A DNA stretch of 64,000 nucleotides from an uncultured Collinsella sp. (GTDB lineage Bacteria > Actinomycetota > Coriobacteriia > Coriobacteriales > Coriobacteriaceae), in assembly GCA_902475785.1 (NCBI GenBank), contig CABSAN010000004.1, positions 1 through 64,000 of the forward strand, given 5' to 3'. Position numbers and translations under genes: made by a program. How positions within the stretch are numbered: the stretch's first letter is position 1; every line of letters begins with the position of its first letter. The notes beneath the pieces were generated by a model, which was not told the DNA's origin, made no database searches, and worked only from the letters and a program-made list of their open reading frames with translations. Below, piece after piece: positions 17,385-25,520 of the stretch.

Positions 17385-18545
17385 ATGCAGATGGTCGAGT
17401 GGATAGTTAAGCGCGCGCAGGGCGATCGTGCGCGTGTGGGCACGTTAGCGGGCATGGTGTGTATTGTCGCCAATGTGGCGCTTTGTGCTGCGAAGGGCGC
17501 AATTGGTGTGGTTTCGGGATCGGTTTCGATTGTGGCGGATGCCATGAACAACCTGTCCGATGCCAGTTCGAATATCGTGAGCGTGCTGGGCTTTAAGCTG
17601 GCGAGCAAACCGGCCGACCCCGAGCATCCTTACGGCCACGGTCGCTACGAGTATCTCTCGGGATTGGTCGTGGCGGCACTCGTGCTGCTGATTGGCGTTG
17701 AGCTGGTGAAGTCCTCGGTTGAGCGCGTCATCCACCCCGAACCCGTCGAGTTCTCGCTTGCCCTGGTGGCAGTTCTAGTGCTTTCGATGGTTGTTAAGCT
17801 GTGGATGGCGGCCCTCAACCAAAAGCTCGGCGATCGCATTGAGTCCGAGACGCTGCATGCGACCGCGCAGGATTCTAAGAACGATGTTCTTGCCACGGGC
17901 GCCGTGTTGGCGTGCGCAATTGTTTCGCAGGTGACGCACATCAATCTTGACGCATGGGTCGGCCTTGCCGTTGGCGCCTATATTGGCTGGAGCGGCTTTG
18001 AACTTATTCAAGATACGGTGAGCCCGCTTTTGGGTCAGTCGCCCGATCCTAAGCTGGTCAAGCACATTCGAGACAAGATCATGAGCTATCCCGGCGTTTT
18101 GGGCGTTCACGATTTGATGGTTCACGACTACGGCCCGGGCAGGAAGTTCGCAAGCGCACACGCCGAGATGGCAGCCGAGGCCAGCCCGCTGGAAAGTCAC
18201 GACACGCTCGATAACATCGAGCAGTCGTTTAGGAACGAAGACGGCATGATTGTCACGCTCCATTACGACCCCATCGTGACCGACGATCCCAAGGTGGCGA
18301 GCATGCGTTTACGCATTAACGCCATGGCCCAACAGATCGATAGCCGCCTTTCGATTCACGATCTGCGCTGTGTGCCGGGTCCCACGCACACCAACGTGAT
18401 CTTTGACTGCGTGCGTCCCTCGGATCTGCAGATGAGTGCCGAAGACGTAAAACACGCGCTGGCACAACGGGTCGAGTCGGAATACCCCAAGTCGATTGCC
18501 AAGATCACGATCGATGAAGACTACGTAGGCCATACCCACGAGTAG
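17385..18545 (+). CDS. Cation diffusion facilitator family transporter
   Basis: A 386-residue CDF efflux protein for divalent metals. The membrane domain has five or six segments. The metal-site motif is ADAMNNLSDASSN in the second helix, the family signature is HPYGHGRYEYLSG, and a second acidic site is HATAQDSKNDVLATG. The C-terminal cytoplasmic domain of about 180 residues is longer than in E. coli FieF and ends in a His-containing tail (VGHTHE). ATG 17385 follows a G-rich site; ATG 17391 is also possible. The metal (Zn, Fe or Mn) is not determined. Confidence 0.9.
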   Translation: MQMVEWIVKRAQGDRARVGTLAGMVCIVANVALCAAKGAIGVVSGSVSIVADAMNNLSDASSNIVSVLGFKLASKPADPEHPYGHGRYEYLSGLVVAALVLLIGVELVKSSVERVIHPEPVEFSLALVAVLVLSMVVKLWMAALNQKLGDRIESETLHATAQDSKNDVLATGAVLACAIVSQVTHINLDAWVGLAVGAYIGWSGFELIQDTVSPLLGQSPDPKLVKHIRDKIMSYPGVLGVHDLMVHDYGPGRKFASAHAEMAAEASPLESHDTLDNIEQSFRNEDGMIVTLHYDPIVTDDPKVASMRLRINAMAQQIDSRLSIHDLRCVPGPTHTNVIFDCVRPSDLQMSAEDVKHALAQRVESEYPKSIAKITIDEDYVGHTHE

Positions 18546-18584
18546 GGTTGCGCCGGCAAAGCAAGTTATACAGAAGGGGAGAGC

Positions 18585-19211
18585 ATGAAGCGTCTATATC
18601 TACTCCGCCACGGCCAGACAGAATTCAACGTTAAAAAGCTCGTCCAGGGTCGCTGCGATTCACCGCTCACCGATTTGGGCCGTCAGCAAGCCGGGATGGC
18701 AGCCGCATGGCTCAAAGCCCACAACGTCGTTCCCGACAAAGTGGCCTCATCACCCTTAGGCCGAGCCATGGACACCGCTAGTCTCGTTGCATGCGAGCTC
18801 CTCGGCCCGGACGCGGCAGTCGAGCCCTGCGAAGGCATCATCGAGCGCTGCTATGGCACCTTCGAAGAAGGGCCCCACGATGCCCTTCCCACCGACGTCT
18901 GGGATCCGGGCGAGGACCTGGTCCCCTTCGGAGGAGAAGGAAGCCAGGCACTGCAAGAGCGCATGGTAGACACCCTCACCAATCTCATGGGCGCCGAGGG
19001 CATAGAAACCCTCCTAGCAGTAAGCCACGGCAGCGCCAGCCGCCAATTCATCAAGGCTGCAGCCCCAGAGGGCTTCAAGCTCCCAGCAAAACTCCCCAAC
19101 TGCGCCATCATGATTTTCGATTTCGATGAGGCAAAGCCACAAGCAGAAGGCGAGCCAATGCAATGCAAGTTCACCCTCCAGCAAATAGTGGACCCCCAAC
19201 AAAGTAATTAG
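18585..19211 (+). CDS. Histidine phosphatase family protein (phosphoglycerate-mutase-like)
   Basis: A 208-residue protein with the phosphohistidine motif LYLLRHGQTEFN at the N-terminus, SSPLGRAMDTA and the second histidine in AVSHGSASRQF. It belongs to the cofactor-dependent phosphoglycerate mutase/phosphatase superfamily; whether it acts on phosphoglycerate or another phospho-compound cannot be read from sequence. It follows the CDF gene by 39 nt on the same strand. Its 3' half uses somewhat more A-ending codons than the ribosomal genes nearby. Confidence 0.85.
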   Translation: MKRLYLLRHGQTEFNVKKLVQGRCDSPLTDLGRQQAGMAAAWLKAHNVVPDKVASSPLGRAMDTASLVACELLGPDAAVEPCEGIIERCYGTFEEGPHDALPTDVWDPGEDLVPFGGEGSQALQERMVDTLTNLMGAEGIETLLAVSHGSASRQFIKAAAPEGFKLPAKLPNCAIMIFDFDEAKPQAEGEPMQCKFTLQQIVDPQQSN

Positions 19212-19245
19212 CTGAGCGAACAGAGTTAAGCAGACATCAACGTGG

Positions 19246-19410
19246 CGTTCCCAGTGTGCGGCGGAGGGGGCGGGCCTGAGACATATTAAGGTTGTCGCGA
19301 GTTCCGCACGAACAGGAGAGCACTTAATGTGCTCTCCGTCGTGAGCAGGACTGTAGAGCAGCAACCTTAATATGTCTCAGGCCCGCCCCCTCCGCCGCAC
19401 ACTGGGAACG
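19246..19410. repeat. Structured element B: conserved core with 48-bp perfect self-complementary arms
   Basis: Arms 19246-19293 and 19363-19410 (48 nt) are perfectly complementary, extending five more pairs past a 2-nt bulge. The core 19294-19362 is 69 nt, the same length as element A, with identical ends (GTCGCGAGTTCCGCACGA and AGGACTGTAGAGCAGC). Its inner hairpin is GGAGAGC-ACTTAATGT-GCTCTCC: two stem pairs differ from element A and both change on both sides. The outer arms share no sequence with those of element A beyond TTAAGKTT next to the core. Confidence 0.88.
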
Positions 19411-19460
19411 TGCCACGCACTTTACCTGCGTAAACAATGTGAGTGAAATATGAATCTCGA

Positions 19461-19487
19461 TGGATACGCCCGCAGCCGTGTATACTA
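19461..19487 (+). promoter_or_regulatory. Candidate promoter of the rplC operon
   Basis: TATACT at 19481-19486 is a good -10 box; the -35 region is weak. The spacer ATGGATACGCCCGCAGCC...GTG matches the segment upstream of rplB (21326-21351) at most positions and resembles 2181-2199 upstream of rpsL. ATACGC and GTGTAT can also pair as a small hairpin. Confidence 0.45.
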
Positions 19488-19597
19488 AACAGCTGTGTGA
19501 AACCAGGGGAGTATTCTGACTGGACAAAATGCCTGCTTAATAGGGTTGTCAGGTAGTCCGGACGCAATACAAGGCTGGGGAGCACGTCGTGTAAGTA

Positions 19598-19649
19598 GTG
19601 GTCCTCTAGGGGCGTACGCTCGGTGGTGTACGCATTGTCCCAAGACCAC
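19598..19649 (+). promoter_or_regulatory. Structured leader before rplC
   Basis: GTGGTC (19598-19603) pairs with GACCAC (19644-19649), enclosing GCGTAC (19612-19617) with GTACGC (19628-19633). It lies 20 nt before the rplC start, which itself has only a weak ribosome-binding site. Candidate site for feedback by a ribosomal protein; not recognised as a known leader class. Confidence 0.4.
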
Positions 19650-19669
19650 GCGAGAGTTGGGATCATATC

Positions 19670-20290
19670 TTGATCAGCATGATTCTCGGCCGCAAGATTG
19701 GCATGACCCAGGTTTGGGACGAGGACGACAACGTCGTTCCCGTCACGGTCATCCAGGCTGGCCCCTGCGCTGTCTCGCAGGTTAAAACTCAGGCAACCGA
19801 CGGCTATGACGCCGTCCAGATCGGTTTCGGCGACATCAAGGCTAAGAACGTGAACAAGCCCATGGCTGGTCACTTTGCCAAGGCTGGCGTCGAGCCTGTC
19901 CGTTTCCTTCGTGAGGTCCGCGTCGAGAACGGCGAGGAGCACAAGGTCGGCGAGGTCGTCACCGTCGCTGATTTCGCTGATGTCGAGAAGGTTGACGTCA
20001 TCGGTACCTCCAAGGGTAAGGGCTTCCAGGGTCGCATCAAGCGCTGGGGTCAGCGCCGCGGTCCTATGACGCATGGTTCTCACTTCCAGCGTCACCCCGG
20101 TTCTATCGGTCAGTGCGCCTATCCTGCGCGCGTCCTCAAGGGCGTCAAGATGGCCGGTCACATGGGTAACGAGCGCGTTACCGTCAAGAACCTTTCCGTT
20201 GTCCGCATCGATGCCGAGCAGAACCTCATCTTGGTCAAGGGCGCTGTCCCGGGTGCCAAGAATGGTCTCGTCGCCATCCGTATGGCCTAA
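19670..20290 (+). CDS. rplC: 50S ribosomal protein L3
   Basis: A 206-residue L3 ([16 protein letters not shown] near the start; [20 protein letters not shown] and [14 protein letters not shown] later). It is one of the first proteins to bind 23S rRNA and reaches the peptidyl-transferase centre. Start TTG 19670 (MISMILGRK) is used by comparison with L3 proteins of similar N-terminus; ATG 19679 would give MILGRK. The ribosome-binding site is weak for either start. First gene of this r-protein operon, with rpsJ displaced to 5431. Confidence 0.96.
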   Translation: MISMILGRKIGMTQVWDEDDNVVPVTVIQAGPCAVSQVKTQATDGYDAVQIGFGDIKAKNVNKPMAGHFAKAGVEPVRFLREVRVENGEEHKVGEVVTVADFADVEKVDVIGTSKGKGFQGRIKRWGQRRGPMTHGSHFQRHPGSIGQCAYPARVLKGVKMAGHMGNERVTVKNLSVVRIDAEQNLILVKGAVPGAKNGLVAIRMA

Positions 20291-20336
20291 GGGCCCAGCC
20301 CATTTAGCCCAGCGTCATACCAAGGAGAACACTTAA

Positions 20337-20963
20337 ATGGCAAAGTTTGAAGTAAAGAACAGCGAGGGCAAGAAGGTCGCCGAGGCCGAGCTCGCCGCTG
20401 AGGTGTACGGCATCGAGCCGAACATCCACGTTATGCACCACATCGTCAAGTGCCAGATGGCCTCTTGGCGTCAGGGCACCCAGTCCGCTAAGGGCCGCTC
20501 TGAGGTTTCCGGTGGCGGCAAGAAGCCTTGGCGTCAGAAGGGCACCGGCCGTGCCCGCCAGGGTTCCATCCGTGCTGCCCAGTGGCGTCACGGTGGCGTT
20601 GTCTTCGCCCCCAAGCCCCGTTCCTACGCCAAGCGTATGAACAACAAGGAGGTCAAGCTGGCTATGCGCTCTGCGCTGTCCGCCAAGCTGGCCGATGGCG
20701 AGCTTGTGCTCGTCGACGACTACGGCTTCGAGAAGCCTTCCACCAAGGCTGCCGTCGCTATGCTCAAGGCTCTCGGCCTTGAGGGCAAGCGTCTGACCAT
20801 CATCGTTCGCGATGAGGACGTCAACGCCTACCTGTCGTTCCGCAACATTCCCAAGACGTTCATCATCACTGCCGACGAGGCCAACACCTACGATCTCGTC
20901 AACAACAACGCTGTGCTGATGCCCGCCGACATCGCCGCTCACTTCGGGGAGGTGCTTGCATAA
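20337..20963 (+). CDS. rplD: 50S ribosomal protein L4
   Basis: A 208-residue L4/L1e-family protein. The exit-tunnel loop is intact (GGGKKPWRQKGTGRARQGS, IRAAQWRHGGVVFAPKPRSY). AAGGAG precedes ATG 20337. In E. coli L4 represses the S10 operon. It abuts rplW with no gap. Confidence 0.97.
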   Translation: MAKFEVKNSEGKKVAEAELAAEVYGIEPNIHVMHHIVKCQMASWRQGTQSAKGRSEVSGGGKKPWRQKGTGRARQGSIRAAQWRHGGVVFAPKPRSYAKRMNNKEVKLAMRSALSAKLADGELVLVDDYGFEKPSTKAAVAMLKALGLEGKRLTIIVRDEDVNAYLSFRNIPKTFIITADEANTYDLVNNNAVLMPADIAAHFGEVLA

Positions 20964-21251
20964 ATGACCGCCCACGAGATCATCATCCGTCCGATCGTGT
21001 CCGAGCGTTCCTTCTCCGGCATGGAGCTGAACAAGTACACGTTCGAGGTCGCCAAGGATGCTAACAAGTATCAGATCAAGGACGCTGTCGAGGAGATCTT
21101 CGGCGTCAAGGTCGTTCGCGTGAACACCCTGACGGTCAAGCCCAAGACCAAGCGCGTGCGCTATGTCGCCGGCAAGACCCGTTCTTGGAAGAAGGCCATC
21201 GTCACGCTGGCCGAGGGCGACACCATCGAGGTCTTTGGCAACCAGGCCTAA
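20964..21251 (+). CDS. rplW: 50S ribosomal protein L23
   Basis: A 95-residue L23 (EIIIRPIVSERSFSGMELNK, then FGVKVVRVNTLTVKPKTKRV). It forms the docking site for signal recognition particle and trigger factor at the tunnel exit. The start ATG follows the rplD stop TAA directly, so the two are coupled. A hairpin lies 18 nt after its stop. Confidence 0.97.
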   Translation: MTAHEIIIRPIVSERSFSGMELNKYTFEVAKDANKYQIKDAVEEIFGVKVVRVNTLTVKPKTKRVRYVAGKTRSWKKAIVTLAEGDTIEVFGNQA

Positions 21252-21268
21252 GACTCGCTGCTGTTGAG

Positions 21269-21306
21269 TGAGCTCATGCCTCCCAAATAGGGGAGGCGAG
21301 AGCTCA
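21269..21306 (+). terminator. Hairpin between rplW and rplB (possible attenuator)
   Basis: TGAGCTC pairs with GAGCTCA and an inner GCCTCCC pairs with GGGGAGGC. A short TTTT follows at 21310-21313. It may partly end transcription inside the S10 operon; a promoter-like segment follows. Confidence 0.55.
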
Positions 21307-21325
21307 AGGTTTTGGGCGTATTAAA

Positions 21326-21351
21326 TGGACACGCCCGGAACCGTGTATACG
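21326..21351 (+). promoter_or_regulatory. Candidate internal promoter before rplB
   Basis: TATACG at 21346-21351 preceded by TGGACACGCCCGGAACCGTG, a segment nearly identical to the one before rplC (ATGGAYACGCCCG..CCGTGTATAC). The conserved spacer suggests a shared control element rather than chance. Confidence 0.45.
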
Positions 21352-21430
21352 TCCGGTGTCATCGCACCCGAGGCAGAACCTCGAATCCCTGTCTGCGATG
21401 GCTAACGGATTCCTATTGAAAGGGATTGTA

Positions 21431-22261
21431 ATGGCTGTAAAGCACCTTAAGCCGACCTCCGCTGGTAGGCGTTGGCAGACGATCTCCGACTTCTCCGAGA
21501 TCACCTGCACCAAGCCCGAGAAGTCTCTTCTCGAGCCCCTGCCCAAGAAGGCCGGTCGTAACAACAACGGCCGCATCACCACCCGCCACCAGGGCGGCGG
21601 CGTGAAGCGTCGTTACCGCGTGATCGACTTCAAGCGCAACAAGGACGGCGTGCCCGCCAAGGTTGCCACGATCGAGTACGATCCGAACCGTTCCGCTCGC
21701 ATCGCTCTGCTGCACTACGCTGACGGTGAGAAGCGCTACATCCTGGCCCCCAAGGGCCTCGAGGTCGGTCAGACCATCATGTCCGGTTCTGACGCCGACA
21801 TCAAGCCGGGCAACGCTCTGCCCCTCGCCGACATCCCCGTCGGTACGCTCATCCACGCCGTCGAGTTCCAGCCGGGCAAGGGCGCCGCTATCGCCCGTTC
21901 CGCCGGTAACTCCTGCCAGCTGATGGGTAAGGAGGGCAAGTACGCTATCGTCCGTATGCCTTCCTCTGAGATGCGCCGCATCCTCGTTACCTGCCGCGCC
22001 ACCGTCGGTGAGGTCGGCAACGCCGATCACGCCAACATCGTCATCGGCAAGGCCGGCCGTAAGCGTCACATGAACGTGCGCCCGACCGTCCGCGGTACCG
22101 TCATGAACCCTGTCGACCACCCGCACGGCGGTGGCGAGGGCAAGAACCACACCTCTGGTCGTCCCTCTGTTACCCCCTGGGGTAAGCCGACGAAGGGCCT
22201 TCGTACGCGCAAGAAGAAGAAGGTCTCGAACCAGCACATCATTCGTCGCCGTAAGAAGTAA
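21431..22261 (+). CDS. rplB: 50S ribosomal protein L2
   Basis: A 276-residue L2 of full length. The RNA-binding domain ([20 protein letters not shown]) is followed by the highly conserved C-terminal loop [15 protein letters not shown] with the histidine important for peptidyl transfer. ATG 21431 follows AAAGGG; the upstream in-frame extension reads through non-coding leader. L2 bridges the subunits. A 179-nt gap before it is unusually long for this operon. Confidence 0.97.
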   Translation: MAVKHLKPTSAGRRWQTISDFSEITCTKPEKSLLEPLPKKAGRNNNGRITTRHQGGGVKRRYRVIDFKRNKDGVPAKVATIEYDPNRSARIALLHYADGEKRYILAPKGLEVGQTIMSGSDADIKPGNALPLADIPVGTLIHAVEFQPGKGAAIARSAGNSCQLMGKEGKYAIVRMPSSEMRRILVTCRATVGEVGNADHANIVIGKAGRKRHMNVRPTVRGTVMNPVDHPHGGGEGKNHTSGRPSVTPWGKPTKGLRTRKKKKVSNQHIIRRRKK

Positions 22262-22293
22262 TTTCGGATACCGAGTTTTAGGAGAAAGCACTT

Positions 22294-22554
22294 ATGAGCA
22301 GAAGTCTCAAAAAGGGCCCGTTCGTGGAGACTCGCCTTCTCTCGCGTATCACCGCGATGAACGAGGCTGGCAAGAAGGACGTCGTGAAGACCTGGTCCCG
22401 CGCGTCCACCATCTTCCCCGAGATGGTTGGTCACACCATCGCCGTCCACGACGGCCGCAAGCATGTGCCCGTGTATGTTACCGAGTCCATGGTTGGTCAC
22501 AAGCTCGGCGAGTTCGCGCCGACTCGTACGTTCCGTGGCCACAAGGCCAAATAG
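22294..22554 (+). CDS. rpsS: 30S ribosomal protein S19
   Basis: An 86-residue S19 ([20 protein letters not shown]; ending FRGHKAK). Its [20 protein letters not shown] segment is typical. It sits in the 30S head and contacts the A-site tRNA. AGGAG precedes ATG 22294. Spaced 14 nt from rplV. Confidence 0.97.
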   Translation: MSRSLKKGPFVETRLLSRITAMNEAGKKDVVKTWSRASTIFPEMVGHTIAVHDGRKHVPVYVTESMVGHKLGEFAPTRTFRGHKAK

Positions 22555-22568
22555 GGGGTTAACCGTAA

Positions 22569-22940
22569 ATGGCAACTAAGTCTATTGAAACTGAGGCCAC
22601 CGAGGTTCGCGCCGTCGCTAAGTACGTGCGTGTTTCCCCCAGCAAGGCCCGCCTGGTGGTCGATCTGATCCGCCGCAAGCCTGTCGCTCAGGCCTTCGAC
22701 ATCCTCCACTTCTGCGACCGCGCCGTCGCCGTGGATGTCGAGAAGGTTCTCCGTTCCGCCGTTGCGAACGCCGAGAACAACAACGGTCTGCGTGCCGACA
22801 ACCTGGTTGTCGCCGCTGCCTATGTTGACGAGGGTCCGACGCTTAAGCGCATCCGTCCCCGCGCCAAGGGTTCCGCTTCTCGCATTCTGAAGCGTACTTC
22901 CCACATCACCGTCGTCGTTGCTCCTCGAAAGGAGGCGTAA
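22569..22940 (+). CDS. rplV: 50S ribosomal protein L22
   Basis: A 123-residue L22 ([20 protein letters not shown]; the tunnel hairpin [20 protein letters not shown]). Its beta hairpin lines the exit tunnel; no macrolide-type insertion or deletion is seen in it. The N-terminal SIETEATEV extension is short and acidic. Confidence 0.97.
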   Translation: MATKSIETEATEVRAVAKYVRVSPSKARLVVDLIRRKPVAQAFDILHFCDRAVAVDVEKVLRSAVANAENNNGLRADNLVVAAAYVDEGPTLKRIRPRAKGSASRILKRTSHITVVVAPRKEA

Positions 22941-22946
22941 AGCTGT

Positions 22947-23657
22947 ATGGGTCAGAAAGTCTACCCCACCGGCTTCCGTCTTGGCATCACCGAGAACTGG
23001 CGCTCCCGCTGGTTCGCAGAGAAGGATTACGCTAAGACCCTCGGTAACGATCTCGAGATCCGCAAGTACCTCGAGAAGCGTCTTTCCCGCGCAGCTGTCT
23101 CCCGCGTCGAGATCGAGCGCGCTGGCGACAAGGTGAAGGTCATCATCCTCACCGCTCGCCCCGGCGTTGTCATCGGTAAGAAGGGTGCCGAGATCGATAC
23201 CCTCCGCACCGAGCTCGAGAAGGTCGCTGGCGTCTCCAAGGGCCAGCTCTCCGTCGACGTTGTCGAGATCAAGCGCCCCGAGCTCGACGCCAACCTCGTT
23301 GCTCAGTCTATCGCCGAGCAGCTCGAGGGCCGCGTTGCCTTCCGTCGCGCTATGCGCAAGGCTGTCCAGTCCGCCCGCAAGGCCGGCGCTAAGGGCATCC
23401 GTATCCAGTGCTCCGGTCGTCTCGGCGGTGCCGAGATGGGCCGTCGTGAGTGGTACCGCGAGGGTCGCGTGCCTCTGCACACCCTCCGTGCCAAGATCGA
23501 CTACGGCACGGCTGTCGCCAGCACCACCATGGGCGCTTGCGGCGTGAAGGTCTGGATCTACCTGGGCGAGAAGCTCCCGGGCCAGCCTGTTCCCAACCCT
23601 GCACTCGAGGGCTCTTCCCGTCCTCGTCGTCGTAACTCCGAGAGGAGGGGTCAGTAG
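22947..23657 (+). CDS. rpsC: 30S ribosomal protein S3
   Basis: A 236-residue S3 ([20 protein letters not shown]). The KH domain GXXG loop is GKKGAE ([14 protein letters not shown]), followed by [21 protein letters not shown]3 is at the mRNA entry of the 30S subunit. GGAGG precedes it, and its stop overlaps the GTG start of rplP by one base. Confidence 0.97.
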   Translation: MGQKVYPTGFRLGITENWRSRWFAEKDYAKTLGNDLEIRKYLEKRLSRAAVSRVEIERAGDKVKVIILTARPGVVIGKKGAEIDTLRTELEKVAGVSKGQLSVDVVEIKRPELDANLVAQSIAEQLEGRVAFRRAMRKAVQSARKAGAKGIRIQCSGRLGGAEMGRREWYREGRVPLHTLRAKIDYGTAVASTTMGACGVKVWIYLGEKLPGQPVPNPALEGSSRPRRRNSERRGQ

Positions 23658-24160
23658 TGCTTGCCCCTAAGCGTATTCTTCACCGCAAGGTGCAGCGTGG
23701 CTCCATGAAGGGCCAGGCCAAGGGTAATACCGAGCTGCATTTCGGCGAGTTTGGTATCCAGGCTCTCGAGGCCCATTGGATCACCAACCGTCAGATCGAG
23801 GCCGCTCGTATTGCCATGACTCGCTACATGAAGCGTGGCGGTCGTGTCTACATCACGATCTTCCCCGATAAGCCCATCACCAAGAAGCCTGCCGAGACTC
23901 GCATGGGTTCTGGTAAGGGTAACCCCGAGGAGTGGGTGGCCGTCGTCAAGCCCGGCCGCATCATGTTCGAGGTCAAGGGCGTGCCCGAGGAGGTCGCTCG
24001 CGAGGCTCTGCGTCTTGCACAGCACAAGCTTCCCATCAAGACCAAGATTGTTGCTGCTAAGAACGCTGAGCAGCGCATCGAGAAGGAGATGGCTGAGGAG
24101 GCCGCTCTCGAGGCCAAGTGGGCTGCTGAGGACGCCGCCGCCGCCAAGGAGGAGAACTAA
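23657..24160 (+). CDS. rplP: 50S ribosomal protein L16 with C-terminal tail
   Basis: An L16 starting at GTG 23657, which shares one base with the rpsC stop. The conserved core ([55 protein letters not shown]) ends near residue 138. A further tail of about 29 residues, rich in Ala, Glu and Lys ([20 protein letters not shown]), extends past the usual L16 length. Similar charged tails occur in some actinobacterial ribosomal proteins. L16 helps position tRNAs at the peptidyl-transferase centre. Confidence 0.96.
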   Translation: MLAPKRILHRKVQRGSMKGQAKGNTELHFGEFGIQALEAHWITNRQIEAARIAMTRYMKRGGRVYITIFPDKPITKKPAETRMGSGKGNPEEWVAVVKPGRIMFEVKGVPEEVAREALRLAQHKLPIKTKIVAAKNAEQRIEKEMAEEAALEAKWAAEDAAAAKEEN

Positions 24161-24375
24161 TGAAGCCCGCAGAGATTCGTGAGCTCTCGGACGCTCAGCT
24201 CGTTGAGAAGCTGAAGGAAATGCGCGCCGAGCTCTTTAACCTTCGTTTCCAGATGGCCACCAGCCAGCTGGACAACACCGCTCGCGTCAACACCGTGAAG
24301 AAGGACATCGCTCGCGTCCTCACGGAGCAGCGCGCCCGTGAGATCGCAGCGGAGAAGTCCGCTGTCGCCGAGTAG
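24160..24375 (+). CDS. rpmC: 50S ribosomal protein L29
   Basis: A 71-residue helical protein (EIRELSDAQLVEKLKEMRAE, then LFNLRFQMATSQLDNTARV). It binds near the tunnel exit beside L23. Its ATG shares one base with the rplP stop (TAATG). Confidence 0.96.
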   Translation: MKPAEIRELSDAQLVEKLKEMRAELFNLRFQMATSQLDNTARVNTVKKDIARVLTEQRAREIAAEKSAVAE

Positions 24376-24391
24376 GACCTAAGGAGAGAAC

Positions 24392-24652
24392 ATGACTGAT
24401 TCGCGTAACTCGCGTAAGGTCCGTACGGGTGTCGTTACCTCCGTCTCCGGTGCCAAGACCATTGTTGTCACCATCACCGAGCGCAAGCGTCACCCCAAGT
24501 ACGGCAAGATGATGACCAGCTCCAAGAAGCTGCACGCTCACGACGAGGAGTGCACGGCTGGCGTGGGCGATACCGTCCGCGTTATGGAGACCCGTCCTAT
24601 GTCCAAGATGAAGCGTTGGCGCCTCATCGAGGTCGTCGAGCGCGCTAAATAA
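24392..24652 (+). CDS. rpsQ: 30S ribosomal protein S17
   Basis: An 86-residue OB-fold protein (RKVRTGVVTSVSGAKTIVVT; ERKRHPKYGKMMTSSKKLHA; ending RLIEVVERAK). A primary 16S rRNA binder. AAGGAG precedes ATG 24392. It is followed by a 118-nt gap with a conserved-looking fold. Confidence 0.96.
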   Translation: MTDSRNSRKVRTGVVTSVSGAKTIVVTITERKRHPKYGKMMTSSKKLHAHDEECTAGVGDTVRVMETRPMSKMKRWRLIEVVERAK

Positions 24653-24679
24653 GCAGTCGCTCTTACGACTTGTACGTTT

Positions 24680-24745
24680 CCGAAGATGTGCGTATGCCTG
24701 GCTTGCGTACCACAGGCCGTCTAAAGGCTGCGCACCTCTCTTCGG
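24680..24745 (+). promoter_or_regulatory. Multi-stem structure between rpsQ and rplN
   Basis: CCGAAGA (24680-24686) pairs with TCTTCGG (24739-24745), extended by GTGCG (24688-24692) with CGCAC (24731-24735). An inner stem GCCTG (24696-24700)/CAGGC (24713-24717) sits inside. It ends 25 nt before rplN. It has no T-run, so it is more likely a processing or translational-control structure than a terminator. Confidence 0.45.
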
Positions 24746-24770
24746 TTCTTAGTTCGGAGGAACATCTACC

Positions 24771-25139
24771 ATGATTCAGATGCAAACCATGCTGAACGTC
24801 GCCGACAACTCCGGCGCTCGCAAGATTCGCTGCATCAAGGTGCTTGGCGGTTCCAAGCGTCGTTATGCAGGCATCGGCGATGTGTTCATCGGTGCTGTCC
24901 AGGAGGCTACCCCTGGCGCCAACGTCAAGAAGAAGGACGTTGTCCGTTGCGTCGTCGTTCGCACCGTTAAGGAGATCCGCCGCAAGGATGGCTCCTACAT
25001 TCGCTTTGATGAGAACGCCTGCGTTGTCATCAACAACGATGGTTCGCCCGTCGGCACCCGTATCTTCGGGCCTGTCGCTCGCGAGCTTCGTGACAAGAAG
25101 TACATGAAGATCGTCTCGCTCGCTCCCGAGACCCTGTAG
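24771..25139 (+). CDS. rplN: 50S ribosomal protein L14
   Basis: A 122-residue L14 of normal length ([59 protein letters not shown]). It forms bridges to 16S rRNA at the subunit interface. GGAGG precedes ATG 24771. Confidence 0.97.
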   Translation: MIQMQTMLNVADNSGARKIRCIKVLGGSKRRYAGIGDVFIGAVQEATPGANVKKKDVVRCVVVRTVKEIRRKDGSYIRFDENACVVINNDGSPVGTRIFGPVARELRDKKYMKIVSLAPETL

Positions 25140-25152
25140 TTAGGGGAGATAT

Positions 25153-25458
25153 ATGTATATCAAGAAGGGCGATAAGGTCCAGGTTCTCTCTGGTAAGGAT
25201 CGCGGCAAGCAGGGCGTTATCCTGCGTGCTCTCCCCGCCGAGAACAAGGTCGTTGTCGAGGGCGTTTCGGTCGTCAAGAAGGCCGTCAAGCCCAACGCTG
25301 CCAACCAGCAGGGCGGCATCGTTTCGCAGGAGGCTCCCATCGATGCCTCCAACGTCAATCTCGTTTGCCCCGAGTGCGGTAAGGTTACCCGCGTCGGTCA
25401 CGAGAAGGACGGCAAGAACAAGCTGCGCGTCTGCAAGAAGTGCGGCCACAAGTTCTAA
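25153..25458 (+). CDS. rplX: 50S ribosomal protein L24
   Basis: A 101-residue L24 with an N-terminal KOW motif ([20 protein letters not shown]) and a C-terminal CPECGK...CKKCGHKF zinc-ribbon-like end. It initiates 50S assembly. In most bacteria rplE follows directly; here a strong terminator follows 28 nt later and the next 10 kb have no ribosomal genes. Confidence 0.97.
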   Translation: MYIKKGDKVQVLSGKDRGKQGVILRALPAENKVVVEGVSVVKKAVKPNAANQQGGIVSQEAPIDASNVNLVCPECGKVTRVGHEKDGKNKLRVCKKCGHKF

Positions 25459-25485
25459 GCTGCCCGCAACATTAAGTTGCTAGCA

Positions 25486-25520
25486 AAGGCCCGGATGCCC
25501 CACGGCACCCGGGCCTTTTT
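25486..25520 (+). terminator. Terminator after rplX
   Basis: AAAGGCCCGG pairs with CCGGGCCTTTTT, an 11-pair GC-rich stem with a T-run. It ends the rplC-rplX transcript. Confidence 0.9.
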
